Below, piece by piece: positions 1 to 6,682 of a stretch of 14,340 nucleotides of DNA. Source of the DNA: CAZILN01 sp964540005 (lineage in GTDB: Bacteria > Bacteroidota > Bacteroidia > Bacteroidales > SM23-62); NCBI GenBank assembly GCA_964540005.1, contig CAZILN010000404.1, positions 1-14,340 of the forward strand. Reading direction: 5' to 3'. Both the position numbers and the translations under genes were made by a program. The notes below the pieces were generated by a model. That model did no database searches. It was given only the letters and a program-made list of their open reading frames with translations, and was not told where the DNA came from. Each line of letters starts with the position of its first letter. Position 1 is the first letter of the stretch.

Positions 1-97
1 CCGTATTGTTCAGGTTTGCCTTATAAGCCGCCTTCCCGTCCCTCTGGAACATAGGAAGCTGTGAATAAAGATATTCTATGGTTTCCTGGTAGGTCAT
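1..97 (-). CDS. folC: Bifunctional folylpolyglutamate/dihydrofolate synthase, N-terminal fragment
   Basis: This is the first 32 codons of a minus-strand gene that leaves the window at its left edge. The ATG is at 97-95 and the peptide reads MTYQETIEYLYSQLPMFQRD and then GKAAYKANLNNT. The pattern of a short helix, then LPMFQR, then GK.AYK..L.NT is the characteristic start of FolC in Bacteroidota. FolC joins glutamate to dihydropteroate or to folates in the cytoplasm, using ATP. The catalytic P-loop lies outside the window, so activity cannot be judged. The start codon is one base after the TAG stop of the nitroreductase gene (101-99), so the two are probably co-transcribed and translationally coupled. 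The identification rests on only 32 residues, but the match is distinctive. Confidence 0.85.
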   Translation of the reverse strand, partial: MTYQETIEYLYSQLPMFQRDGKAAYKANLNNT

Positions 98-98
98 A

Positions 99-623
99 CT
101 ACCACCGGTTCCAGCGTATCCTGTCCTCTTTGAACCGATCGGGGATATCCTTCTTTTCTGCCGGGTATCCTATGGAAACCAGTGAAAAGGGATGCACGTG
201 GCCGGGTAATTTAAATATGTTCCTGATGGCATCCTGCCTTTCCTGCCGCGGGTAAACTCCCAGCCATACAGCTCCCAGTCCAAGCGCATGGGCCGCCAGC
301 AACAGGTTCTGGGTGGCATTAGAGCAATCCACAGGCCAGTAGTTCCTGCTCAGCTCCAGTTCCTGGTCACCACAGACCAGTATGGCATGTGAGGCTCCCG
401 GGAGCATGGATGCATACGGATGGGCCTTCTGAAGCCTGTCAAGCAGTCCGCGGTCATCTATCACAATAAAATGCCAGGGTTGTTCATTTCGGGCAGAAGG
501 GGCATACATGGCCGATTTTAACAATACATCTATCTTTGATTTTTCAACAGGTTCAGGCCCATAGCTGCGTATGCTCCTTCTCTCTAATATTGCTTGAATT
601 ACGGGGTTTGACTGATCTTCCAT
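99..623 (-). CDS. Nitroreductase family protein (FMN-dependent oxidoreductase)
   Basis: The 174-residue product belongs to the nitroreductase superfamily of small flavoenzymes that use NAD(P)H and FMN to reduce nitro compounds, quinones or flavins; the natural substrate cannot be read from sequence. The FMN-binding N-terminal signature is present as RRSIRSY (15-21), followed by APSARNEQPWHFIVI (41-55). The C-terminal family block is seen as NLLLAAHALGLGAVWLGVYP (106-125). At about 174 residues it belongs to the short subgroup. I start it at the ATG at 623; the frame stays open to a GTG at 638, but the family usually begins a few residues before the ERRSIR block, which the ATG satisfies. There is no signal peptide, so it is cytoplasmic. 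It precedes folC by one base and is divergent from phoH. The family is certain, the physiological role unknown. Confidence 0.9.
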   Translation of the reverse strand: MEDQSNPVIQAILERRSIRSYGPEPVEKSKIDVLLKSAMYAPSARNEQPWHFIVIDDRGLLDRLQKAHPYASMLPGASHAILVCGDQELELSRNYWPVDCSNATQNLLLAAHALGLGAVWLGVYPRQERQDAIRNIFKLPGHVHPFSLVSIGYPAEKKDIPDRFKEDRIRWNRW

Positions 624-653
624 TTTTCTATAATTCACAGGTTATGAACAATC

Positions 654-722
654 TTTACACAGGATATTAAGGGTAAAAATCCCTAATTTTACACGGCTCG
701 CGAATACTAATGCAATTTCGCG
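654..722. repeat. Cluster of short direct and inverted repeats between the nitroreductase gene and phoH
   Basis: The divergent region holds a direct repeat TTTACAC at 654-660 and 688-694, one base-exact copy 34 bp after the other. Between them lies a small inverted repeat, AGGG (670-673) with CCCT (681-684). Next comes a perfect 6-bp inverted repeat, CGCGAA (699-704) and TTCGCG (717-722), with a 12-nt spacer. A near match to the Bacteroidota -7 element, TAATTTTA, is at 684-691 on the plus strand, without a clear -33 box. These are visible in the sequence; that they bind a regulator or fold in the phoH leader is inference. Confidence 0.4.
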
Positions 723-730
723 GATGTGAT

Positions 731-745
731 TATTATCTGATAATA
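731..745. promoter_or_regulatory. 15-bp palindrome just upstream of phoH
   Basis: The sequence TATTATCTGATAATA has perfect 7-bp arms around a single central base. It ends 10 bp before the phoH ATG (756). The position would suit an operator or a leader element that hides the ribosome-binding region. AT-rich palindromes of this size can also occur by chance in such DNA, so the regulatory role is only a suggestion. Confidence 0.35.
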
Positions 746-755
746 TAAAATTTCA

Positions 756-2087
756 ATGCCCAAAAAGACTAAGAAAACATTTGTGCTGGATACCAATGTG
801 CTGCTTCACGATTACAAATGTATTTATAATTTCGAAGAGAACGATATAGTCATACCCATCACCGTCCTTGAGGAACTGGACAAATTCAAGAAGGGTAACG
901 ACCAGATAAATTTCCACGCCCGGGAGTTTACCAGGGAACTGGACAAATTATCAGGTGACGATCTGTTCAACGGCGGCATACCCATGGGGGAAGGAATGGG
1001 CAAATTATCCATAGAAACGGGCAAACCTCTCTCGGATACCATCCATCAATCATTTCCCGAAGACACACCCGATCACAGGATACTGGCTATTGCCGAACAT
1101 ATTTACCTGAGCAAGAACAGGAAAAACACTGTCCTGATCTCCAAGGACATCAATCTCCGCCTTAAGGCCAAGTCTATCGGGATCATGGCCCAGGATTACA
1201 AGAATGATAAGGTTGCCAACATAGACGAACTGTATAAAGGAATACAGGTCATCGAATCCATGAATTCAAAGCTCATATCCAGCCTGTACGAGCAGTATGA
1301 CGGTGTACCCGTCAGCCGGTTTAAGTTCCCGGCCACCCCGATTGCCCACCAGTATTTTATTATGAAAAACGGGAAATCAAGTGCCCTCGCCCATTATGAT
1401 CCCTTCAATGAACTGATAGACCGTGTGGAAAAGATCAAGACTTATGGCATAGAACCGAGGAATGCCGAACAAACATTCGCTATTGATGCACTTATCAGGC
1501 CCGAGGTACAGCTTGTTTCCCTTACCGGGAAAGCAGGAACCGGCAAAACCCTGCTGGCCCTGGCAGCGGCCATGTACCAGCGCAAGCTTTATACACAGAT
1601 ATTCCTTGCCAGGCCGGTTATCCCCCTTGCCAACCGCGATCTTGGTTACCTGCCCGGCGATGTTAAAGAGAAGATAGAACCTTACATGCAACCCCTCTTC
1701 GACAACCTTGCGGTTATAAAACATAAATTCAGCCAGGAAAGCCCGGAATACACCAAGATCGATGAGATGCTTAAAACCGAGAAACTGGTCATCACACCCC
1801 TGGCTTATATACGCGGAAGGAGCCTCTCACGGGTTTTCTTTATTGTCGATGAAGCCCAGAACCTCACCCCTCATGAGGTAAAAACCATTATTACCAGGGC
1901 TGGTGAAGGGACAAAAATGATCTTTACAGGTGATATTGAGCAGATTGATTCACCTTATCTTGACAGCCGGTCAAACGGACTGTCCTACCTTTCCGATAAA
2001 ATGAAGGGACAGGACATCTTCGCCCATGTCAACCTGGTCAAAGGGGAACGGTCCTATCTTGCCGACCTGGCCAGCAACCTCCTGTAA
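756..2087 (+). CDS. phoH: PIN domain-PhoH ATPase fusion (PhoH2/YlaK type)
   Basis: The 443-residue protein joins an N-terminal PIN nuclease domain to a C-terminal PhoH ATPase. The PIN part (about 8-150) starts with FVLDTNVLLHDY, with acidic D12, an E39-E40 pair in VLEELDKFK, D103 and D106 in the PEDTPDHRIL segment, and D131 in LISKDINLRLKAK; these fit the metal-binding positions of PIN ribonucleases. The PhoH part has Walker A GKAGTGKT (258-265), Walker B FFIVDEAQN (361-369), TGD (391-393) and KGERS (429-433). Studied PIN-PhoH (PhoH2) proteins of actinobacteria are ATP-dependent RNA unwinding ribonucleases, so a role in RNA turnover is the best guess. The old link of PhoH to phosphate starvation is not shown here. 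It is cytoplasmic, transcribed alone or at the head of the plus-strand cluster, and 96 bp separate it from the next gene. The ATG at 756 gives the usual MPKKTKKTFVLDTN start. Confidence 0.94.
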   Translation: MPKKTKKTFVLDTNVLLHDYKCIYNFEENDIVIPITVLEELDKFKKGNDQINFHAREFTRELDKLSGDDLFNGGIPMGEGMGKLSIETGKPLSDTIHQSFPEDTPDHRILAIAEHIYLSKNRKNTVLISKDINLRLKAKSIGIMAQDYKNDKVANIDELYKGIQVIESMNSKLISSLYEQYDGVPVSRFKFPATPIAHQYFIMKNGKSSALAHYDPFNELIDRVEKIKTYGIEPRNAEQTFAIDALIRPEVQLVSLTGKAGTGKTLLALAAAMYQRKLYTQIFLARPVIPLANRDLGYLPGDVKEKIEPYMQPLFDNLAVIKHKFSQESPEYTKIDEMLKTEKLVITPLAYIRGRSLSRVFFIVDEAQNLTPHEVKTIITRAGEGTKMIFTGDIEQIDSPYLDSRSNGLSYLSDKMKGQDIFAHVNLVKGERSYLADLASNLL

Positions 2088-2129
2088 GCATCCTCACAGC
2101 AGAAACATTCTCCTTATTTCCTCAAGCCC

Positions 2130-2160
2130 TTTTTATTGTTCCAGCAATTCCATATTTTTG
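2130..2160 (+). promoter_or_regulatory. Putative Bacteroidota-type promoter for sixA-ppk1 operon
   Basis: TATTTTTG at 2153-2160 matches the Bacteroidota -7 consensus TAnnTTTG exactly. A TTTT at 2130-2133, one base off the -33 TTTG box, lies 19 bp upstream, which is the expected spacing. Transcription would start near 2166, shortly before the GTG start at 2184. The region is AT-rich, so a chance match is possible. Confidence 0.35.
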
Positions 2161-2183
2161 GTTTTTATGAAATACTTACAGCT

Positions 2184-2675
2184 GTGAAACAACTGCATAT
2201 TACCAGGCATGGAAAATCAAGCTGGGATTATGAAGATATCTCAGATATTGACCGCCCCTTAAACAACCGGGGGATCAACAATTCCTACATGATGGCCAAA
2301 AGGCTGCTGGACAAAGAAATGATGCCGGATCTGCTGATCAGCTCACCGGCTACCCGGGCCCTGTCAACTGCCGTTATTTTCATGAGGGTGATGAATCTCC
2401 CCTCCGGCACCCTGCAGATCAACGAACTTATTTACATGGGATATGTAGACGAGTTGATAGAAATCATCCTCTCCCTTGACAACAAGTATTCCAACGTCAT
2501 GCTTTTCGGTCACAACCCATCCTTTACTGTCCTGGCAAACAGATTCTTAACTGAAAGTGTAGATAATATACCCACGGCCGGTATTGTCAGCATGTCATTC
2601 GAAATAAACAACTGGAAAGACATCCAGGAGGCAGTCCCGGAACTCGAGATTTTTGACTATCCGAAACGCGTATAA
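2184..2675 (+). CDS. SixA-type histidine phosphatase family protein
   Basis: The 163-residue product is a small member of the histidine phosphatase superfamily, of the SixA branch. It shows the phosphohistidine motif TRHGKSSW (7-14, nucleophile H9), the D24-RPL-like segment DRPLNNRG (23-30), the second arginine in SSPATRAL (R58), and the second catalytic histidine in FGHNPSFT (H110). TAGIVSMSF (131-139) is the usual C-terminal strand. I choose the GTG at 2184, giving MKQLHITRHGKSSW, because family members begin directly with the first strand; the frame is open further upstream to a TTG at 2136, but those residues do not resemble the family. E. coli SixA dephosphorylates phosphohistidine on signalling or phosphotransfer proteins. 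It precedes ppk1 by 73 bp on the same strand, so a link to phosphate or polyphosphate signalling is possible but unproven. Confidence 0.87.
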   Translation: MKQLHITRHGKSSWDYEDISDIDRPLNNRGINNSYMMAKRLLDKEMMPDLLISSPATRALSTAVIFMRVMNLPSGTLQINELIYMGYVDELIEIILSLDNKYSNVMLFGHNPSFTVLANRFLTESVDNIPTAGIVSMSFEINNWKDIQEAVPELEIFDYPKRV

Positions 2676-2748
2676 TCCCGACAAGAAAGATTTTCTTAAA
2701 TTTGTACTAAATACCTGTCTTCACCAGATATTTATCCTCCAGGAAAAA

Positions 2749-4818
2749 ATGGCGCTTACAAAAAAAATAATCAACAGGGAAATTAGCTGGTTATCCTTCA
2801 ACGAAAGGGTGTTGCAGGAGGCGGCTGATACTAATGTGCCACTGGTGGAGAGGTTCCGCTTCCTCGGTATATTTTCCAATAACCAGGATGAATTTTTTAA
2901 GGTCCGCGTTGCCACCATCAAACGGATGATCGATGTCGAAGAATCCACAGGCTTTAAAAACAAGGACAGGCCCAAGAAGGTCCTGGCAGAGATACAGGAA
3001 AAAGTAATTGACCTGCAGAAAAAATTCGAAAAGATAAATTCCAGCCTAATTAAGGAACTGGCACAGCACAAGATCTTTATCATTAATGAGAAACAGCTGA
3101 ATTTTGAACAGGCTTCCTACGTAAAATCATTCTTCCATGACAAGGTCCTCTCGGTTGTCAATCCCATCATGCTCAGTAATGTACGTAGCTTTCCTCCTAT
3201 CAAGGACAAATCCATCTACCTGTTCATTAAATTGATATGCCGGGAAAACGATAGCAAGCCGGAATATGCCATTCTTGAGATCCCCAGCGAGATCATGCCC
3301 CGTTTTGTGGTCCTCCCTTCAGTACAAAGCAAAAAATACATCATTCTCCTGGATGACATGATCAGATACTGCCTCGACGATGTGTTTGCCACCTTTACTT
3401 TCGAAACATATGAGGCCTATACCATCAAGCTTACCCGCGACGCAGAACTGGATATTGATAACGACCTCTCAAAAAGCATACTCGAAAAGATAGCGGAAAG
3501 CGTCACAGGAAGGAAAAAAGGCCAGCCGGTACGCTTTGTATTCGATGACAGCATCCCTGCAGACATGCTGAACTATCTTACAACATCCCTCGCGCTTGAC
3601 GAGGACGATAACCTGATACCCGGCGGAAGGTATCATAACTTCAAAGACTACATGCAGTTCCCGAACCTGGGAACAAAAAGCCTGGTATACGTTCCTACAC
3701 CGCCCGTCCCTCATCCCATTCTCAAACCGCATGAAAGCAAGATAGAAGTTATCAGGGAAAAAGACATCCTGCTGCATGTACCTTTCCAGAAATTCGACCA
3801 TTATATCAACCTGCTTCGCGAAGCTGCCATAGATCCAAGGGTTACCACAATCAAGCTCACTATATACCGGGTTGCCCGCGACTCCAGGGTCATCTCTGCG
3901 CTCGCCAACGCAGCCATGAACGGTAAAAAAGTTACCGTGATCATTGAATTACAGGCCCGTTTTGATGAGAAATCCAACATCTACTGGTCCAGGAAACTAG
4001 AAGAAGCCGGGGCAAAGGTGATCTTTGGTATGCCCGGACTGAAGGTACACAGCAAGCTGATGCTCATAACACTGACAGAAGACAAGAAGAAACTGGATAT
4101 ATGTTCGGTGGGAACGGGTAACTTCCATGAAGGGACGGCCACGGTTTACTCAGATGTGCACCTGCTTACCTCCGATCCGCGGATTACCGAAGAAGTCTCC
4201 AAGGTATTCAAATTCTTTGAGGCAACATATAAAACCTTCAAGTACAAGCACCTGCTTGTTTCACCCCTTTACATGAGGTCACGGATCAATGCAATGATAG
4301 ACAAAGAGATCAGGAATGCCCGGTCAGGCAAGGAAGCCTATATTCTTCTCAAACTGAATGCCCTGGTTGACAAGGACATGATAAAAAAGCTGTACCAGGC
4401 GGCAGCTGCGGGGGTGAAGATAAAAGGGGTCATCAGGGGCATGTGTTCACTGATACCTGGGGTACCCGGACTCAGTGAAAACATTGAAATCGTAAGCATT
4501 GTGGATAAATTCCTGGAACACACGCGCATATTTATATTCTGTAACGGGGGGGATGAATTGTATTTCATCTCTTCGGCGGACTGGATGGTACGAAACCTTG
4601 ACACCCGTATTGAGGTGGCCTGTCCCATCTATGATCCCATACTGCAGCAGGAGATCCGCAAGGTCTTCGATGTACAGTTCCGCGATAATGTCAAGGCCAG
4701 GATCATCAATATAAAAAATGACAATGCCTATAAAGTTAGCAATCCCAGCCGTAAGATCCAGTCACAGCTGGAAACCTATAAACTCTACACCAGATATAAT
4801 AAAACAGGGAAATTCTGA
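2749..4818 (+). CDS. ppk1: Polyphosphate kinase 1
   Basis: The 689-residue protein matches the usual PPK1 length and makes inorganic polyphosphate reversibly from ATP. The N-terminal domain begins REISWLSFNERVLQEA and contains FLGIFSNNQDEFFKVR; a head domain, then C1 and C2 (phospholipase D-like) domains follow. Counting shows R374 (TIYRVA), R404 (ELQARFDE), H434 (GLKVHSK) and H591 (FLEHTR), each exactly one number below E. coli R375, R405, H435 and H592, so the active site aligns without gaps. The autophosphorylated histidine (H434) is present. S453 (ICSVGTGNF) stands where E. coli has H454. I start at the ATG at 2749; the frame is open to 2653, but that extension overlaps the upstream gene and is not family-like. 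It is followed by an inositol-phosphatase-like gene after 7 bp. The enzyme is typically membrane-associated on the cytoplasmic side. Confidence 0.97.
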   Translation: MALTKKIINREISWLSFNERVLQEAADTNVPLVERFRFLGIFSNNQDEFFKVRVATIKRMIDVEESTGFKNKDRPKKVLAEIQEKVIDLQKKFEKINSSLIKELAQHKIFIINEKQLNFEQASYVKSFFHDKVLSVVNPIMLSNVRSFPPIKDKSIYLFIKLICRENDSKPEYAILEIPSEIMPRFVVLPSVQSKKYIILLDDMIRYCLDDVFATFTFETYEAYTIKLTRDAELDIDNDLSKSILEKIAESVTGRKKGQPVRFVFDDSIPADMLNYLTTSLALDEDDNLIPGGRYHNFKDYMQFPNLGTKSLVYVPTPPVPHPILKPHESKIEVIREKDILLHVPFQKFDHYINLLREAAIDPRVTTIKLTIYRVARDSRVISALANAAMNGKKVTVIIELQARFDEKSNIYWSRKLEEAGAKVIFGMPGLKVHSKLMLITLTEDKKKLDICSVGTGNFHEGTATVYSDVHLLTSDPRITEEVSKVFKFFEATYKTFKYKHLLVSPLYMRSRINAMIDKEIRNARSGKEAYILLKLNALVDKDMIKKLYQAAAAGVKIKGVIRGMCSLIPGVPGLSENIEIVSIVDKFLEHTRIFIFCNGGDELYFISSADWMVRNLDTRIEVACPIYDPILQQEIRKVFDVQFRDNVKARIINIKNDNAYKVSNPSRKIQSQLETYKLYTRYNKTGKF

Positions 4819-4825
4819 GTAATAA

Positions 4826-5635
4826 ATGAATCTATCAAGCCTCTGTAACATGGTCCGTGAACTGGCCGTGGAAACCGGCCGGTTCATTAAGAACCAGCAG
4901 AAAGAACTATCCACAGATACCATACAGTCCAAAGGCCTCCATAATTTTGTCACCCATGTTGATACAAGTGCCGAAAAAAGGATTGTCAGCCGCCTGAAAG
5001 ACTTGCTTCCTGAAGCCGGGTTTATTGCCGAGGAAGGGACCAGCAGCATAAAAGCCGACCGCTATAACTGGGTCATAGATCCCCTTGACGGCACCACAAA
5101 TTTCATACACGGTTTACCCCCTTATGCTGTCAGCATAGCCCTGAATGAGGGAGATGAGACTATCCTGGGTGTCGTGTATGAGATCTGCCTGGATGAATGT
5201 TTCTATGCATGGAAAGGGAGTCCTGCCTGCCTCAACGGGGAGGTGATCACCGCCAGCAATATGAAATTCGTAAGCGAATCGCTCATAGCCACCGGTTTCC
5301 CGTATACCAATTTTGAACACATCGACTCTTATATGCAGTCTTTCAGGTATTTCCTCCGGCATTCACATGGCCTGCGGCGCCTGGGATCGGCGGCAACCGA
5401 TATTGTATATGTAGCATGCGGCCGCTTCGAGGCATTCTATGAATACGGATTGAATGCCTGGGATGTGGCGGCAGCTGCACTGATCCTGAGACAGGCAGGA
5501 GGCAGGGTCGGGGATTTTTCGGGTGGGGACACCTGGATGTTCGAAGGAAAGATCATAGCCACCAACGCCGGCATCTATGAAGAATTCCTTGACATCATTA
5601 ACCGAATAATGGTACAGAATAAAATATTAATCTGA
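4826..5635 (+). CDS. Inositol monophosphatase family protein
   Basis: The 269-residue protein has the full Mg-dependent (Li-sensitive) phosphatase signature: AEEGT (69-72, E70), IDPLDGTTNFIHGLP (84-98, D85 and D88) and NAWDVAAAALILRQAGG (210-226, D213). These are the metal ligands in family members such as E. coli SuhB, which has almost the same length and spacing. GSAATDIVYVACGRFEAFYE (187-206) is the substrate-side block. Candidate substrates include myo-inositol 1-phosphate, other sugar phosphates or PAP; the sequence does not separate them. It starts 7 bp after ppk1 and ends 19 bp before a glycosyltransferase gene, so the three are almost surely one transcript. A housekeeping SuhB-like role or supply of a sugar for the neighbouring glycosyltransferase are both possible. 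Confidence 0.93.
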   Translation: MNLSSLCNMVRELAVETGRFIKNQQKELSTDTIQSKGLHNFVTHVDTSAEKRIVSRLKDLLPEAGFIAEEGTSSIKADRYNWVIDPLDGTTNFIHGLPPYAVSIALNEGDETILGVVYEICLDECFYAWKGSPACLNGEVITASNMKFVSESLIATGFPYTNFEHIDSYMQSFRYFLRHSHGLRRLGSAATDIVYVACGRFEAFYEYGLNAWDVAAAALILRQAGGRVGDFSGGDTWMFEGKIIATNAGIYEEFLDIINRIMVQNKILI

Positions 5636-5654
5636 TAATCCGGGAATAACAGAT

Positions 5655-6677
5655 ATGCCAGACACAGCAGTTGTCATACTGAACTGGAACGGTGCTTCGC
5701 TGCTGGATCAATTCCTTCCTTTTCTTATCAGGCATACAGATCCGGCTGTTGCCGATCTCTTTGTGGCCGATAATGCATCAAGCGACTATTCAGTCCCCTT
5801 CATCCAAAAGCAGTACCCTGACGAAATCAAACTCATTGAACTGGATCAGAACTATGGATTTGCAGAAGGTTATAACCGGGCGTTGAATGGACTGGACTAT
5901 AAATATTATGTGCTGCTGAACTCGGATGTAGAAGTCAGCCAGGGATGGCTGGAACCCTTGATAGCATGCCTTGAAAAAGACGAAGAAGTTGCAGCCGTAA
6001 TGCCCAAGATCAGGTCATGGCACAAAAGATCGCATTTCGAACATGCCGGGGCGGCCGGTGGATTCCTGGATAAATATGGATATCCATTCTGCCGTGGACG
6101 GATTTTTAACATGGTTGAGGAAGATACCGGGCAGTATGATGATCCGGCTGAAATATTCTGGGCCTCGGGCGCCTGCCTGCTGATCCGGTCCGGATTATAT
6201 CACATCAGCGGGGGACTGGATGCCTTCTTCTTTGCCCACATGGAAGAAATCGACCTCTGCTGGCGCCTGCAAAATATGGGTTACCGGATACGTTACTGCG
6301 GGAGCTCCGCCGTTTACCATATGGGAGGAGCAACACTGCCTAAGAAGGACTACAGGAAAACCTACCTTAACTTCAGGAATAACTTCATACTGCTGTTTAA
6401 GAACCTGCCATCAAGGGACCTGCTGCGCGTCATAACGGCCAGGATCTTCCTGGACCTCTTATCGGCCGTTTTTTTCCTGCTGAAATTCGAATTCAGTGAA
6501 TGCTATGCTGTCGTAAGGGCCCAGCTCTCGGTCCTGCTACGTGCCGGAAGCATTAAAAAGAAAAGAAGGGAAACCCGCAGGCTGATCACAGGGTACAGAA
6601 CCGGTCTGCTCTATCCCAGGAGTATAGTATACCGGTTTTTCATCAAAAGGATCAGGACCTACAATGAACTGGACTGA
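5655..6677 (+). CDS. Family 2 glycosyltransferase (rhamnosyltransferase-like)
   Basis: The 340-residue protein has a GT-A fold of the GT2 family. Visible marks are AVVILNWNGASLLDQFL (5-21), VADNASSD (37-44), NYGFAEGYNRAL (66-77), the DxD-equivalent metal motif in LLNSDVEV (87-94), WASGACLLIR (169-178) and the acceptor/base block HMEEIDLCWRLQNMGYRI (195-212). This arrangement is typical of the WcaA/RfbF-like group that adds a sugar, often rhamnose, to lipopolysaccharide, capsule or other surface glycans. A hydrophobic stretch at about 264-280 (IFLDLLSAVFFLL...) followed by a basic cluster KKKRRETRR (301-309) suggests attachment to the inner face of the inner membrane. It is last in the ppk1 cluster; its stop lies 5 bp from the murF stop, converging. 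Donor and acceptor sugars cannot be told from sequence. Confidence 0.9.
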   Translation: MPDTAVVILNWNGASLLDQFLPFLIRHTDPAVADLFVADNASSDYSVPFIQKQYPDEIKLIELDQNYGFAEGYNRALNGLDYKYYVLLNSDVEVSQGWLEPLIACLEKDEEVAAVMPKIRSWHKRSHFEHAGAAGGFLDKYGYPFCRGRIFNMVEEDTGQYDDPAEIFWASGACLLIRSGLYHISGGLDAFFFAHMEEIDLCWRLQNMGYRIRYCGSSAVYHMGGATLPKKDYRKTYLNFRNNFILLFKNLPSRDLLRVITARIFLDLLSAVFFLLKFEFSECYAVVRAQLSVLLRAGSIKKKRRETRRLITGYRTGLLYPRSIVYRFFIKRIRTYNELD

Positions 6678-6682
6678 AGCTA

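Noticed and set aside
624..638. GTG start for the nitroreductase
   Set aside because: It would add only five residues before the ATG at 623, which already gives the usual distance to the RRSIRSY motif.
1377..1724. 115-codon minus-strand frame within phoH
   Set aside because: It is opposite the conserved Walker A region of phoH and has no features of its own.
2136..2183. TTG start for the SixA-like gene
   Set aside because: The added 16 residues are not family-like, and this stretch contains the promoter candidate; the GTG at 2184 gives the normal first strand before RHG.
2653..2748. Extension of ppk1 upstream to an earlier start
   Set aside because: The frame is open to 2653, but the extra 32 residues overlap the upstream gene, have no family resemblance, and the ATG at 2749 gives the standard PPK1 start and exact E. 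coli-like numbering.
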